In this document: positions 39,531-49,963 of the stretch, piece by piece | Layout of the letters: every line of letters begins with the position of its first letter | Numbering within the stretch: position 1 is the first letter of the stretch | Assembly: GCF_015163665.1 (NCBI RefSeq) | Contig: NZ_JADEUG010000010.1 | Location: 1-64,000 of the forward strand | DNA: 64,000 nt | Reading direction: 5' to 3' | From: Xenorhabdus sp. BG5 | GTDB lineage: Bacteria; Pseudomonadota; Gammaproteobacteria; Enterobacterales; Enterobacteriaceae | The notes under the pieces: generated by a model | Databases searched by the model: none | Told to the model about the DNA's origin: nothing | Seen by the model: only the letters and a program-made list of their open reading frames with translations | Position numbers and translations under genes: made by a program

Positions 39531-40298
39531 TTAGAAATTATATTTTACACTGTAAACAATACCATCCTGCAAGAAATCTTCTCCCAGTTTGTTATCCGCA
39601 TAACGGTACTGAACCCCGGTAGTAAAAGAAGGATGTGGAGTCCACCATAATGCAATAGCGCCATTAATGCCTTCACGTCCGCCGTTACCGTAGCGTTCAT
39701 TGCGGTTCAATTCAATTTCATTCCAGTTTGTAACACTGAATTTTTGTTCCCAAAGGTTGAAATCGTATCCTGCAACCCAGCCTACGACATAACCGTTATT
39801 GCCTGAATAGAAAGTTTGGTCAACATAATGCAGTGCGACAAAAGGCTTGAACCACAGGCCACCAATATTAGCATTATAGCCTAATCCATAGAGTGTATTG
39901 ACTTCATGGAAGTTTCCACCGTTTGCTTTGCCTGGTAATGAATAGGTCCCATAAACATGGCCATAAAGGTTGAAACCGGTATCACCCAGATAGAAACGGC
40001 CTGTTGTCTTGAAAGTATAACGTTGGTTATCGCCCGGTTGGGCTGTTTTACTGTTAAAAGAATTCTCTAAATCAGCGAAACCATATAGTTCGCCCCAGCT
40101 AAATCCTGCTCCACCTTCCAGTTCTAAATAAGCAAAATCATCCTTATGTGAGGTTTGTCCGGTTTTATGAGTGGTATGTTTGCTCCAGTCAAGGTAGTTC
40201 ATGCTGACATTGCCAAATCCCGACTGGTATTCCGCACTGGCTGAAGCAGAAACTAAAGCTGTGGCAATTGCGGTGAGTGTCAAAATACGTTTTTTCAT
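39531..40298 (-). CDS. Tsx/OmpK-family outer-membrane channel
   Basis: A 255-residue outer-membrane beta-barrel of the nucleoside-specific channel (Tsx/OmpK) family. The signal peptide MKKRILTLTAIATALVSASASA is cleaved near residue 22. GFGNVSMNYLDWSKHTTHK and GELYGFADLENSF resemble the Tsx/OmpK N-terminal strands, and the chain ends in VKYNF with the terminal Phe needed for barrel insertion. It lies between cyoA and ampG, where E. coli has no tsx. Upstream are a CRP-like site and a 21-bp dyad, which fits a catabolite-controlled nucleoside channel. Whether it prefers nucleosides (Tsx-like) or is a general OmpK is not decided. Confidence 0.87.
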   Translation of the reverse strand: MKKRILTLTAIATALVSASASAEYQSGFGNVSMNYLDWSKHTTHKTGQTSHKDDFAYLELEGGAGFSWGELYGFADLENSFNSKTAQPGDNQRYTFKTTGRFYLGDTGFNLYGHVYGTYSLPGKANGGNFHEVNTLYGLGYNANIGGLWFKPFVALHYVDQTFYSGNNGYVVGWVAGYDFNLWEQKFSVTNWNEIELNRNERYGNGGREGINGAIALWWTPHPSFTTGVQYRYADNKLGEDFLQDGIVYSVKYNF

Positions 40299-40333
40299 AA
40301 ATTCCCTTTATATGGTTTTAAGGTGGTTAACGC

Positions 40334-40354
40334 TATTTCGAATAGTTCGAAATA
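40334..40354. promoter_or_regulatory. 21-bp dyad operator candidate
   Basis: The arms TATTTCGAA (40334-40342) and TTCGAAATA (40346-40354) are perfect reverse complements around TAG. It lies 36 bp ahead of the porin start, where a repressor would block transcription or translation. It is not a recognisable CytR or DeoR site. Confidence 0.6.
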
Positions 40355-40453
40355 ATATGCGTTCAAATAATAATATTTGTTAGTTAAAATATAAATAATT
40401 TCACTTTGAAAAAATGTTTTTTAGGCCACAAAATTGTAGGTTTTTACTCTTCT

Positions 40454-40469
40454 TGTGAAGTTTGTCACT
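40454..40469. promoter_or_regulatory. CRP-cAMP-like site
   Basis: TGTGA-AGTTTG-TCACT matches the TGTGA-N6-TCACA consensus at nine of ten core positions. It lies about 155 bp upstream of the OmpK/Tsx-like start. E. coli tsx is CRP-dependent, which supports a shared mode of control. Confidence 0.65.
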
Positions 40470-40574
40470 ATATAAACTCGATAAGCTAGCAATATAAATT
40501 GGTGACAGAAGGCTGAGCTTTGTCAACCTTCTGCTATAGGCAGGTGTGAAAAGGTATTGAATGGGAACAGTAAA

Positions 40575-42104
40575 CTAGGCGAGCTTACTTTTCTTTAAAG
40601 CCAAATAATCTAATATTCCACCTAAAAGAAAGCCCAGGGTTCCAATGATGACACTCAAGGATAACAGTGGAGATATCCATTCACTGATTTCATGCATATA
40701 TAGTATGTATTCTGGCGATATCGTGTATACCAGAGAGACTAAGTGAATGATGATAAACAGTACGCTGCTGATAATTAACCAAACTATAAATATCAAGGCG
40801 GCCAATATCATGATAGTAAAGGCAAATTTATAAGCATTCTTGAATAGTGTTCGAGGCAGAAAATCATCATTTTTCTCGGTATAAGTCAGTGTCTTACGGC
40901 AGATAAACAACAACACAAGTCCCGGCAATCCGATAATAACAGAAAATAGATAAAACATTGGCCAGCCATAAGCTTCTGCAAACCATCCTGCAACTGGGCC
41001 AACATAAACTCGGCCAACTGAGGATAATGCAGAAAGTAACGCGAACTGTGTTGCTGAAAATGATTTATTACATAAGGTCATTAGAAGAGCAACGAAAGCC
41101 GCTGTTCCCATGCCGCCACAGATATTTTCCAGAAAAATTGCCGACCCCATTAGGTAGATATCTTTAGGGGTAATGGCAAGTATCCAATAACCGAAGTTTG
41201 AAACAGTTTGAAGAATGCCAAAGATCATCAGGGCACGGAACAAGCTTAACCTATGCATCAAATAACCGCCGTACAATGCGCCGACAATGGTTGCAGCGAG
41301 TCCGAGAGTTTTGTTGATCATACCGACTTCGACCGGATTGAAACCGACACCACGAATAAGGAAAGGTGTGCTGAGTGAGAGTGCAAAAGCATCTGCCAGT
41401 TTGTACAGTACAATCAGTAGCAAGATAAGCCAGGCATTGTTGCGGCTGAAAAAATCAAACAATGGCTCGAATACCGCCTGATGTAATGTTTTTGGTGGTG
41501 CTGTATTGATTTCTGGTTCTTTGGCTGTAAGCGTGGCATAAACACCGATCAGCATCAGGCCAGCCATAACCCAATACATATTTTGCCAGCCAATATAGGT
41601 GGCGAGTAACAAGGCCAATCCACCAGAAACCAGCATAGCCAACCGATAACCCAATACGGAAATGGCGGCACCTGATCCTCGTTCTTCCTGAGATAACGAG
41701 TCGGTTTTATAGGCATCAAAAATAATATCTTGGGAAGCTGAGAAGAATGCAACAGCAACAGCCAATGCAGCAAGCCACCATAAATGCTGGGAAGGTTGCA
41801 GGAACCCCATTGCTGCAATACTGACGATCAATAAAAGTTGAGTAGCGAGCATCCACCCCCGGCGGCGTCCTAAAAAGGAGGGAGTATATCGATCCATTGT
41901 GGGTGCCCAGAGAAACTTAAAAACATAGGCTTGACCAACCAAAGTGAAAAAACCGATAGTTCGGATATCGATGTTTTCGACAGTCATCCATGCTTGTAAC
42001 GTTCCAGCTGTGAGTGCAAGAGGCAGGCCTGAGGCAAAGCCTAGTAAGAGAAGGGTTCGATAGTTGCGTAATGCAGATAGGTTTAAATAACGGTGGTTAG
42101 TCAT
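40575..42104 (-). CDS. ampG: Muropeptide MFS permease AmpG
   Basis: A 509-residue inner-membrane permease importing GlcNAc-anhydroMurNAc peptides for cell-wall recycling, and so affecting beta-lactamase induction where AmpR/AmpC exist. It matches AmpG in NYRTLLLLGFASGLPLALT-type N-terminal sequence (about 14-32), KFLWAPTMDRYTPSFLGRRRGW (about 63-84) and SQDIIFDAYKTDSL. It has about 14 hydrophobic segments. It is slightly longer than E. coli AmpG (491). Its upstream partner yajG is the usual neighbour. Confidence 0.96.
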   Translation of the reverse strand: MTNHRYLNLSALRNYRTLLLLGFASGLPLALTAGTLQAWMTVENIDIRTIGFFTLVGQAYVFKFLWAPTMDRYTPSFLGRRRGWMLATQLLLIVSIAAMGFLQPSQHLWWLAALAVAVAFFSASQDIIFDAYKTDSLSQEERGSGAAISVLGYRLAMLVSGGLALLLATYIGWQNMYWVMAGLMLIGVYATLTAKEPEINTAPPKTLHQAVFEPLFDFFSRNNAWLILLLIVLYKLADAFALSLSTPFLIRGVGFNPVEVGMINKTLGLAATIVGALYGGYLMHRLSLFRALMIFGILQTVSNFGYWILAITPKDIYLMGSAIFLENICGGMGTAAFVALLMTLCNKSFSATQFALLSALSSVGRVYVGPVAGWFAEAYGWPMFYLFSVIIGLPGLVLLFICRKTLTYTEKNDDFLPRTLFKNAYKFAFTIMILAALIFIVWLIISSVLFIIIHLVSLVYTISPEYILYMHEISEWISPLLSLSVIIGTLGFLLGGILDYLALKKSKLA

Positions 42105-42115
42105 GGGCCTCCCAA

Positions 42116-42161
42116 AACTTTCTGCATACTCTCTAATTTTGTCAGAATTAGGCAGAAAGTT
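42116..42161 (-). terminator. Nested hairpin between yajG and ampG
   Basis: AACTTTCTGC (42116-42125) pairs with GCAGAAAGTT (42152-42161), and CTAATT with AATTAG inside. On the minus strand the stem is followed by TTTT and then by the ampG ribosome site GGGAGG, so it may act as an attenuator or partial terminator for ampG. Confidence 0.6.
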
Positions 42162-42175
42162 TGTTCATTATCCTG

Positions 42176-42754
42176 TTAGTGGACGTTTTGTTTGATAAAG
42201 GTGCTAATTGACGCATCCTGAGCCATGTCTGCGATCACATCAGATAAGACAGTATTGACTGCATCAGCAATTTTTGTGTTTGTTGCTGCCAATGGTCCCT
42301 GAGCATTGTAGCTGGTACGATAATTTTTGATTTGTTTACTACCGTCTTGAGCATAAGCAATGATAGAGATTTCCGCTTTGGCTGAAATATCATGACGAAG
42401 ACTGCCTTCTTTCACATTGGCGTAGAGTTGATTGACAACGATCTGCAAATTGGCATTGGCGGGAGAGCCAATCATATAGCCGCGAGCCACCATTTGTTTT
42501 TCCAGCGCTTCTTGTAGTAAGAAGCGTAAATCACGGGAAGGAACTAAGGTAACTAATCGCGCATTACGATTAATTTGGGCCAGGGCTTGAGATTGACGTT
42601 GGTCGACCCCACTAATACTGACTGTGATCGCTTTCATGGTTGGATCTGCTGGAGGCAGGGTAATTTTAGGCTGAATAGCTAATGTGTTGCCTGAGTCTGC
42701 ACAGCCAGATAAAAAGAAAAGCGTAATCAATGGAATAAATATTTTCTTTAGCAT
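42176..42754 (-). CDS. yajG: Lipoprotein YajG
   Basis: A 192-residue outer-membrane-type lipoprotein. The signal peptide carries the lipobox FLSGC with Cys18, followed by Ala19; this lacks the Asp+2 inner-membrane retention signal, so outer-membrane sorting is expected. It is the length of E. coli YajG and the usual partner of ampG. The biochemical role is unknown; involvement in cell-wall recycling is inferred from the neighbour only. Confidence 0.93.
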   Translation of the reverse strand: MLKKIFIPLITLFFLSGCADSGNTLAIQPKITLPPADPTMKAITVSISGVDQRQSQALAQINRNARLVTLVPSRDLRFLLQEALEKQMVARGYMIGSPANANLQIVVNQLYANVKEGSLRHDISAKAEISIIAYAQDGSKQIKNYRTSYNAQGPLAATNTKIADAVNTVLSDVIADMAQDASISTFIKQNVH

Positions 42755-43015
42755 GTAGGTTTTCTCAATTCAAGATTCGGATACTCAATATTAATACTGA
42801 TAATTTAAACCGTAGCTTAAACCGCCGTAATCATAGCATCGCCATGGGTAGCGGCATATCCCTGATGATTGAAACATGGTTTGAAATATCGTGAGAAATA
42901 CCTGACGTAAATTCTGTTAAGGAGATTGGGTTACCCCGATGTTATAAATCACGGGAAATAATCTAAAATCAATGACGTGGTTGATAAATAACCTTTGGTG
43001 ATTTAGGAGAATGGG

Positions 43016-43339
43016 ATGGTTCGTCAAGAAATAGAAACAAAGTTACAGGCGGCATTTAAGCCTTCTCATCTGGAAGTGACCGATGAAAGTTATCGTCACA
43101 ATGTGCCAGCGGGTTCTGAAAGCCATTTTAAAATTGTTATCATAAGCAATGAATTTGTTGAACAAAGAATGCTTAGTCGCCATCGCTCAGTATATAGTGT
43201 TTTAGCTAAAGAATTAGAGGAAGGTGTACATGCTTTGGCACTGCATACCTATACGGAGAAGGAGTGGACAGAACTAGCAGACACTGTTCTGGCTTCTCCG
43301 GCATGTCGTGGTGGAAGTACAACAACATCAAGCTTGTGA
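43016..43339 (+). CDS. bolA: BolA family regulator
   Basis: A 107-residue protein with the class II KH-like fold. The core runs from [31 protein letters not shown] (split about 10-40) to [14 protein letters not shown], with the conserved His residues expected to take part in [2Fe-2S] binding with monothiol glutaredoxin. E. coli BolA influences morphology and biofilm formation under stress. AGGAGAA lies just before the ATG. It is divergent from yajG and upstream of tig, as in E. coli. Confidence 0.97.
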   Translation: MVRQEIETKLQAAFKPSHLEVTDESYRHNVPAGSESHFKIVIISNEFVEQRMLSRHRSVYSVLAKELEEGVHALALHTYTEKEWTELADTVLASPACRGGSTTTSSL

Positions 43340-43403
43340 TTTTTCGAGTTAATCTCATAGCTTGTTTGTCTCTATTTTATTAATCTGGATTTAATTTTAG
43401 CTA

Positions 43404-43426
43404 GCAGCCTTCGGGCTGTATTTTTG
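43404..43426 (+). terminator. Terminator after bolA
   Basis: CAGCC-TTCG-GGCTG (43405-43418) is a UUCG-tetraloop hairpin followed by TATTTTT. Confidence 0.75.
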
Positions 43427-43537
43427 TTTATATGCATATTGCATCAACAGTATCATCATAAACAATATTGTGACGTAGTCATTGAGCAACGTTTATCACA
43501 TAAGTCAACAAATCATGCATGCTTTTGTCTGCAATTC

Positions 43538-43566
43538 TCGACTCATACTGTCTGCGCCGCTATAAT
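43538..43566 (+). promoter_or_regulatory. Sigma-70 promoter for tig
   Basis: TCGACT (43538-43543) and a perfect TATAAT (43561-43566) are spaced 17 bases apart, about 165 bp ahead of tig. The rest of 43427-43731 has no credible gene. Confidence 0.7.
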
Positions 43567-43731
43567 GCTGCGTCTAAATTTTTAGAATGGTTTCGGGACG
43601 CTTCTGATCACAGGGATTCTCGGTTTTTAAATGCGACCGCCCCGGTTCTTAAAGAGTACTGCAATCAGCTTTTTAAGCCTTGCAGCCATTCTGAAGTTGA
43701 CCGAGCACTATGATTTTTTTGAGGTAACAAG

Positions 43732-45036
43732 ATGCAAGTTTCTGTTGAAACCACTCAAGGCCTTGGGCGTCGTGTGTCAATCACCGTTCCTGCTGCCGAT
43801 ATCGAAAAAGCAGTTGACAGTGAACTGGTTAATGTAGCAAAGAAAGTCCGTATCGATGGCTTTCGTAAGGGCAAAGTGCCAATGAAGATCGTTAAGCAGC
43901 GTTATGGCGCTTCTGTTCTTCAAGATGTTCTGGGTGATCTGATGCAGCGCAATTTCATCAATGCGATCATTGAGCAGAAAATCAATCCAGCAGGCGCACC
44001 AAGCTACAAACCTGAACAGTTTAAAGAAGGTGAAGACTTCACTTACGCAGTTGAATTTGAAGTTTATCCAGAAATTGAACTGAAAGGTCTGGAAGAAATC
44101 GAAGTTGAAAAACCTGTTGTTGAAGTAAAAGATGCAGACGTTGACAACATGCTGGACACGCTGCGTAAACAGCAGGCAGATTGGAAAGAAACTGATGAAG
44201 CAGCAGCTGCGGAAGATCGTGTCACTGTTGATTTCACTGGCTCCATTGATGGTGAAGAGTTCGAAGGCGGTAAATCAACTGATTTCGTTCTGGCGATGGG
44301 CCAGGGTCGTATGATCCCAGGTTTTGAAGATGGTATCGTTGGTCACAAAGCAGGCGAAGAATTTACTATCGATGTGACTTTCCCAGAAGATTACCATGCA
44401 GAAAATCTGAAAGGTAAAGCGGCGAAGTTCTTGATCAACTTGAAAAAAGTTGAACAGCGTGAACTGCCAGAGCTGACTGAAGAGTTTATCAAGCGTTTTG
44501 GTATTGCTGATAGTTCTGTTGACGGTTTGCGTGCCGAAGTTCGCAAGAACATGGAACGTGAACTGAAAAATGCTGTTCGCAACAACATCAAAACTCAGGT
44601 TTTGGATGGTCTGGTTAAGGCTAACGAAATTGAAGTTCCTGCGGCTGTTGTTGACAGTGAAATTGATGTACTGCGTCGTCAGGCTGCTCAGCGTTTTGGC
44701 GGTAGTGAAACACAAGCTCTGGAACTGCCACGTGAGCTGTTCGAAGAGCAGGCTAAACGCCGTGTTGTTGTTGGCTTGCTGTTAGGCGAAGTTATCAGCA
44801 GCAATGAGCTGAAAGTCGAAGAAGATCGCGTTACTGCGTTGATCGAAGAGATGGCTACAGCTTATGAAGATCCAAAAGAAGTTGTTGAGTACTACAGCAA
44901 AAATAAAGAAATGATGAACAACATTCGCAACATTGCTCTGGAAGAGCAGGCTGTTGAACTTGTTCTGAGCAAAGCGAAAGTTTCTGAAAAAGAAGCTGGC
45001 TTCAATGAACTTATGAATCAAAATCAATTGGCATAA
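43732..45036 (+). CDS. tig: Trigger factor
   Basis: A 434-residue ribosome-bound chaperone and peptidyl-prolyl isomerase. The ribosome-binding signature [17 protein letters not shown] (about 43-59) is in the N-terminal domain. The FKBP-like PPIase domain (about 150-245) includes [19 protein letters not shown] and [20 protein letters not shown] long helical arm region follows. Length is near E. coli (432). It is followed by a strong terminator and clpP, as usual. Confidence 0.99.
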   Translation: MQVSVETTQGLGRRVSITVPAADIEKAVDSELVNVAKKVRIDGFRKGKVPMKIVKQRYGASVLQDVLGDLMQRNFINAIIEQKINPAGAPSYKPEQFKEGEDFTYAVEFEVYPEIELKGLEEIEVEKPVVEVKDADVDNMLDTLRKQQADWKETDEAAAAEDRVTVDFTGSIDGEEFEGGKSTDFVLAMGQGRMIPGFEDGIVGHKAGEEFTIDVTFPEDYHAENLKGKAAKFLINLKKVEQRELPELTEEFIKRFGIADSSVDGLRAEVRKNMERELKNAVRNNIKTQVLDGLVKANEIEVPAAVVDSEIDVLRRQAAQRFGGSETQALELPRELFEEQAKRRVVVGLLLGEVISSNELKVEEDRVTALIEEMATAYEDPKEVVEYYSKNKEMMNNIRNIALEEQAVELVLSKAKVSEKEAGFNELMNQNQLA

Positions 45037-45097
45037 GTTTCATTTATTGATTGCCTGAGATGATGAAACCTCACTCTCAATGAAGTGAAGCGAAGTA

Positions 45098-45128
45098 AAC
45101 CCGCAGGCTATGCTTGCGGGTTTTTTTA
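45098..45128 (+). terminator. Rho-independent terminator after tig
   Basis: AACCCGCA and TGCGGGTT form a stem with a short loop, followed by seven T residues. Confidence 0.92.
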
Positions 45129-45306
45129 TTGTTCTTGAAAAAAACAGATTTAACCTCATATCCTTTCTTACTATTATGTAAGAGCTTACTACTTTTTAGG
45201 GGGGAAAAGCCCCTTGTTAGTTAACTTTGGATCATGGTCATCATCGCTTATCTCAAGTAGAATCAGTTATGAATGGCACCAGCGTGAGTTCTATTAGGAG
45301 ACGGAA

Positions 45307-45930
45307 ATGTCATACAGTGGCAAGCAAGATCAATATGCACCTAACATGTCTTTGGTGCCGATGGTGGTTGAACAAACAGCACGTGGCGAGCGTGCATTTG
45401 ATATCTTCTCCCGCTTATTAAAGGATCGTATTATTTTTCTGACTGGGCCTGTTGAAGATCATATGGCGAACTTGATCGTTGCCCAAATGCTATTCTTGGA
45501 AGCAGAAAACCCAGAAAAAGATATTCATTTATATATCAACTCACCTGGTGGGGTTATTACGGCAGGCATGTCTATTTATGACACGATGCAATTTATCAAA
45601 CCAGATGTGAGTACTATTTGTATGGGACAGGCCTGTTCAATGGGAGCATTCCTGCTGACTGCTGGAGCAGAAGGGAAGCGTTTCTGTCTGTCAAATTCCA
45701 GGGTTATGATTCACCAGCCATTAGGTGGTTTCCAGGGGCAGGCGACTGATATTGAGATCCATGCGCAGGAAATCCTCAAGGTTAAAGCGCGTATGAACGA
45801 ATTGATGGCGAAACATACCGGACAGCCACTTGAGAAGATCGTTAAGGATACAGAACGAGATCGTTTCTTGTCAGCCGAAGAGTCCGTAGAATACGGGTTG
45901 GTTGATAGTATATTCACCCAGCGCAGCTAA
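45307..45930 (+). CDS. clpP: ATP-dependent Clp protease proteolytic subunit
   Basis: A 207-residue serine peptidase forming the tetradecameric chamber of ClpXP and ClpAP. The nucleophile is Ser111 in GQACSMGAF, with His in VMIHQPLGG and Asp in KDTERDRF. The propeptide ends near ALVPMV-equivalent MSLVPMV (about 14-20), as in E. coli. The ATG follows TAGGAG. clpX follows 140 bp downstream. Confidence 0.99.
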   Translation: MSYSGKQDQYAPNMSLVPMVVEQTARGERAFDIFSRLLKDRIIFLTGPVEDHMANLIVAQMLFLEAENPEKDIHLYINSPGGVITAGMSIYDTMQFIKPDVSTICMGQACSMGAFLLTAGAEGKRFCLSNSRVMIHQPLGGFQGQATDIEIHAQEILKVKARMNELMAKHTGQPLEKIVKDTERDRFLSAEESVEYGLVDSIFTQRS

Positions 45931-46070
45931 TTATTAATTAATTTATTACTCCGATGCTAGCCTTTTCTCTAAGCGTTTCTTAATGTTGACGCCAAACTAG
46001 GCGGAGTAATAGCGTTTTTTCTGTTATGCCGGACAAACTGGGATAACAGTTCATAAAGTGAGGTTGACTG

Positions 46071-47342
46071 ATGACAGATAAGCGCAAAGACGGTTCAGGA
46101 AAGCTGCTGTATTGCTCTTTCTGCGGGAAAAGCCAACATGAAGTACGGAAATTAATAGCCGGCCCGTCAGTGTATATCTGCGATGAATGTGTCGATTTAT
46201 GTAACGATATCATTCGCGAAGAAATTAAAGAGCTGGTACCACATCGTGAGCGTAGTGCATTGCCTACCCCTCATGAAATTCGCCAACATCTGGACGATTA
46301 TGTTATCGGCCAGGAAACAGCGAAAAAAGTGTTAGCAGTTGCGGTTTATAATCATTACAAGAGATTGCGTAATGGTGACTCCACTAACGGTGTGGAACTC
46401 GGCAAAAGTAATATTCTGTTGATTGGCCCGACAGGTAGCGGTAAAACGTTATTGGCAGAGACATTAGCTCGCTATTTAGACGTTCCGTTTACTATGGCTG
46501 ACGCCACGACATTAACCGAAGCGGGTTATGTCGGGGAAGATGTAGAAAATATTATCCAAAAACTTCTGCAAAAATGTGACTACGATGTGCAGAAAGCACA
46601 ACGTGGTATCGTGTATATTGATGAAATTGATAAAATTTCCCGTAAGTCTGATAACCCATCAATTACTCGCGATGTGTCAGGAGAAGGGGTTCAGCAGGCC
46701 CTGTTGAAACTGATTGAAGGCACGGTGGCAGCGGTTCCTCCTCAAGGTGGTCGTAAGCATCCACAGCAGGAATTCTTGCAAGTTGATACATCCAAGATTC
46801 TGTTTATCTGCGGCGGTGCATTTGCCGGCTTGGATAAAGTCGTCAGCCAGCGTTTGAATATCAGTTCAGGTATTGGTTTTAGTGCTACAGTTAGGGGTGA
46901 ATCAGAGAAAGCCACAGAAGGTGAATTGCTGTCTGAGGTTGAACCGGAAGATTTGATTAAATTTGGGTTAATTCCCGAATTCATTGGCCGTCTGCCCGTT
47001 GTGGCAACGCTGACCGAACTTAATGAAGAAGCACTGATTCAGATCCTACAGGAACCGAAAAATGCGCTGACCAAACAGTATCAGGCCCTGTTTAATCTTG
47101 AGGGTGTCGAACTGGAGTTCAGAAAAGAGGCATTGACTGCCATAGCGAAAAAAGCAATGGCACGTAAAACGGGTGCTCGTGGTCTTCGTTCAATTGTTGA
47201 GGACGTTTTACTGGATACAATGTACGATCTGCCATCGATGGAACACGTAGAGAAAGTTGTCGTTGATGAAACGGTTGTTGAAGATAATTCCGCACCATTA
47301 TTGATATATAGCAAGCCGGATGCCCAAGTTTCTGGTGAGTGA
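46071..47342 (+). CDS. clpX: ClpX ATPase, specificity subunit of ClpXP
   Basis: A 423-residue AAA+ unfoldase. The N-terminal zinc-binding domain has four Cys (CSFC...CDEC, about 15-40). Walker A is GPTGSGKT (about 120-127) and Walker B is IVYIDEIDK (about 181-189). The pore loop GYVGED and the ClpP-docking IGFSATV loop (IGF motif, about 268) are present. It sits between clpP and lon in the conserved order. Confidence 0.99.
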   Translation: MTDKRKDGSGKLLYCSFCGKSQHEVRKLIAGPSVYICDECVDLCNDIIREEIKELVPHRERSALPTPHEIRQHLDDYVIGQETAKKVLAVAVYNHYKRLRNGDSTNGVELGKSNILLIGPTGSGKTLLAETLARYLDVPFTMADATTLTEAGYVGEDVENIIQKLLQKCDYDVQKAQRGIVYIDEIDKISRKSDNPSITRDVSGEGVQQALLKLIEGTVAAVPPQGGRKHPQQEFLQVDTSKILFICGGAFAGLDKVVSQRLNISSGIGFSATVRGESEKATEGELLSEVEPEDLIKFGLIPEFIGRLPVVATLTELNEEALIQILQEPKNALTKQYQALFNLEGVELEFRKEALTAIAKKAMARKTGARGLRSIVEDVLLDTMYDLPSMEHVEKVVVDETVVEDNSAPLLIYSKPDAQVSGE

Positions 47343-47387
47343 AGAAATGGAGTAGGAAGCACCGATTATCAATAGGCATTGAAAAAA

Positions 47388-47420
47388 ACAAATGAGGGAG
47401 TATCCCTCATTTTGTTTTTT
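47388..47420 (+). terminator. Terminator after clpX
   Basis: AAATGAGGGA and TCCCTCATTT form a 10-bp stem with a tiny loop, followed by TTGTTTTTT. Confidence 0.9.
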
Positions 47421-47433
47421 GCCGGTATAGGCT

Positions 47434-47461
47434 ATTGAATGTCAGATTCCTGTCCCCATAT
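47434..47461 (+). promoter_or_regulatory. Sigma-32 (heat-shock) promoter for lon
   Basis: ATTGAAT (47434-47440) and CCCCATAT (47454-47461) are separated by 13 bases, matching the CTTGAAA-N13/14-CCCCATnT heat-shock consensus. It lies about 90 bp ahead of lon, as in E. coli where lon is sigma-32 dependent. Confidence 0.78.
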
Positions 47462-47548
47462 ATTTTATATTCTTTGAAGTGAAACTCGTGAAAACCGTGT
47501 TTCACGAGATTCCTAAAACTGGCGAAAGCTAAACGAAGAGAGAGCTCT

Positions 47549-49903
47549 ATGAATCCTGAGCGTTCTGAACGCATAGAAATCCCTGTATTGCCTTTGCGCG
47601 ATGTAGTGGTTTACCCACATATGGTGATCCCTCTGTTTGTTGGGCGTGAGAAGTCGATTCATTGCCTGGAAGCAGCAATGGAGCACGACAAACAAGTCAT
47701 GTTGGTCGCGCAAAAAGAAGCATCTACTGATGAGCCGGGAGTCAATGATCTTTTCTCCGTAGGTACAGTGGCTTCTGTTTTACAGATGTTAAAGTTACCA
47801 GATGGCACAGTAAAAGTTCTGGTTGAAGGCTTGCAGCGTGCTCGCATTACCACGTTGACGGATAATGGCGAGTATTTCTATGCACAAGTTGAATACTCTG
47901 AATCCCCTGACGTTGATGAGCGTGAGCAAGAAGTTCTGGTAAGAACGGTTATTAACCAGTTTGAAGGTTATGTCAAACTGAATAAAAAGATCCCGCCAGA
48001 AGTATTAACATCATTGCACAGTATTGAAGATGCGGCAAAATTAGCAGACACCATTGCTGCACATATGCCTTTGAAAATAAACGACAAACAGACAGTTTTA
48101 GAAATGTCCAATGTTGTTGAACGCATTGAATACCTGATAGCAATGATGGAATCAGAAATCGATCTGTTACAGGTAGAAAAACGTATCCGTAATCGCGTTA
48201 AAAAACAGATGGAAAAAAGCCAGCGCGAGTACTACCTGAATGAGCAAATGAAAGCGATCCAGAAAGAATTGGGTGAGATGGATGATGCACCTGATGAATA
48301 TGAGACGCTGAAACGTAAGATCGAAGACGCGAAAATGCCGAAAGAGGCTCGCGAGAAAGCCGAAGCTGAATTGCAGAAATTAAAAATGATGTCTCCGATG
48401 TCGGCAGAAGCAACGGTTGTTCGTAGTTACATTGACTGGATGGTGCAAGTTCCTTGGGTTTCACGTAGCAAGGTAAAGAAAGATTTAATAAAAGCTCAGG
48501 AAGTACTGGATACAGACCATTATGGTTTGGAGCGTGTCAAAGAGCGTATTCTTGAATATCTTGCGGTACAGAGCCGCGTTAGCAAGCTTAAGGGCCCGAT
48601 ACTTTGTTTGGTCGGGCCGCCTGGTGTGGGAAAAACCTCATTGGGCCGTTCTATCGCACGTGCAACTGGGCGTAAATATGTGCGTATGGCATTGGGTGGT
48701 GTACGTGATGAAGCGGAGATCCGTGGACATCGTCGTACCTATATTGGCTCAATGCCGGGCAAATTAATCCAGAAAATGTCCAAGGTAGGGGTTAAAAATC
48801 CACTGTTCTTGCTGGATGAAATCGACAAAATGTCATCCGACATGCGTGGTGATCCGGCTTCAGCATTGTTAGAGGTGCTTGATCCTGAACAAAACGTAGC
48901 ATTTAACGATCATTACCTGGAAGTTGATTACGATCTCTCCGATGTTATGTTCGTGGCAACATCTAACTCTATGAATATTCCTGCTCCATTGCTGGATCGT
49001 ATGGAGGTTATTCGTCTATCGGGCTATACCGAAGATGAAAAATTGAATATTGCTAAGCGTCATCTGCTGCCAAAACAGATCGAGCGTAACGCTCTGAAAA
49101 AAGACGAATTGACTATCGATGATGGTGCAATTATTGGCATTATCCGTTACTACACTCGTGAGGCTGGCGTTCGTAGTTTGGAACGTGAAATCTCTAAATT
49201 GTGTCGTAAAGCGGTTAAAGCATTACTGATGGATAAGAAACTTAAGCACATCGAAATTAATGCGGATAACCTGAAAGATTATCTGGGTGTGCAGAAAGTG
49301 GATTATGGTCGTGCTGATACAGAAAATCGAGTTGGTCAGGTAACTGGCCTGGCATGGACAGAAGTTGGTGGTGATTTGCTGACGATTGAAACAGCCAGTG
49401 TACCAGGTAAAGGTAAATTGACTTATACCGGTTCATTGGGTGAAGTGATGCAGGAATCCATCCAGGCGGCATTGACAGTCGTTCGTGCTCGTGCTGATAA
49501 GTTGGGTATCAGCTCTGATTTCCATGAGAAACGTGATATTCATGTTCATGTACCGGAAGGAGCAACACCAAAAGATGGCCCAAGTGCGGGAATTGCAATG
49601 TGCACCGCGTTGGTCTCTTGCCTGACGGGTAATCCAGTTCGTGCTGACGTAGCCATGACAGGGGAAATTACTCTGCGTGGTCTAGTACTGCCAATCGGTG
49701 GCTTGAAAGAGAAACTGCTGGCAGCGCATCGTGGAGGAATTAAAACGGTTTTGATCCCAGATGACAATAAACGAGATCTGGAAGAGATCCCACAGAATGT
49801 GATCCAAGATCTGGAGATCCATCCCGTCAAGCGTATAGAAGATGTTTTATCTATCGCTTTGCAGGAACCCGCATTTGGTGCAGAAGTGGTATCACTAAAA
49901 TAG
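47549..49903 (+). CDS. lon: ATP-dependent protease Lon
   Basis: A 784-residue cytoplasmic AAA+ serine protease, same length as E. coli Lon. The N-terminal substrate-recognition domain (about 1-310) is followed by Walker A GPPGVGKT (about 356-363), Walker B LFLLDEIDKM, and the C-terminal peptidase with the catalytic Ser in KDGPSAGIAM (about 679) and Lys in GGLKEKLLAAHRGG (about 722). It clears misfolded proteins and regulators of capsule, division and virulence traits. Confidence 0.99.
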   Translation: MNPERSERIEIPVLPLRDVVVYPHMVIPLFVGREKSIHCLEAAMEHDKQVMLVAQKEASTDEPGVNDLFSVGTVASVLQMLKLPDGTVKVLVEGLQRARITTLTDNGEYFYAQVEYSESPDVDEREQEVLVRTVINQFEGYVKLNKKIPPEVLTSLHSIEDAAKLADTIAAHMPLKINDKQTVLEMSNVVERIEYLIAMMESEIDLLQVEKRIRNRVKKQMEKSQREYYLNEQMKAIQKELGEMDDAPDEYETLKRKIEDAKMPKEAREKAEAELQKLKMMSPMSAEATVVRSYIDWMVQVPWVSRSKVKKDLIKAQEVLDTDHYGLERVKERILEYLAVQSRVSKLKGPILCLVGPPGVGKTSLGRSIARATGRKYVRMALGGVRDEAEIRGHRRTYIGSMPGKLIQKMSKVGVKNPLFLLDEIDKMSSDMRGDPASALLEVLDPEQNVAFNDHYLEVDYDLSDVMFVATSNSMNIPAPLLDRMEVIRLSGYTEDEKLNIAKRHLLPKQIERNALKKDELTIDDGAIIGIIRYYTREAGVRSLEREISKLCRKAVKALLMDKKLKHIEINADNLKDYLGVQKVDYGRADTENRVGQVTGLAWTEVGGDLLTIETASVPGKGKLTYTGSLGEVMQESIQAALTVVRARADKLGISSDFHEKRDIHVHVPEGATPKDGPSAGIAMCTALVSCLTGNPVRADVAMTGEITLRGLVLPIGGLKEKLLAAHRGGIKTVLIPDDNKRDLEEIPQNVIQDLEIHPVKRIEDVLSIALQEPAFGAEVVSLK

Positions 49904-49963
49904 TACAAAAATAATGAGCTAACTCAAGAACTGTATATAAAATTCAGGTTGGTGAGCACATTC

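Noticed and set aside
43519-43713. 64-codon frame upstream of tig
   Set aside because: It spans the tig promoter and leader and has no homologue that I recognise.
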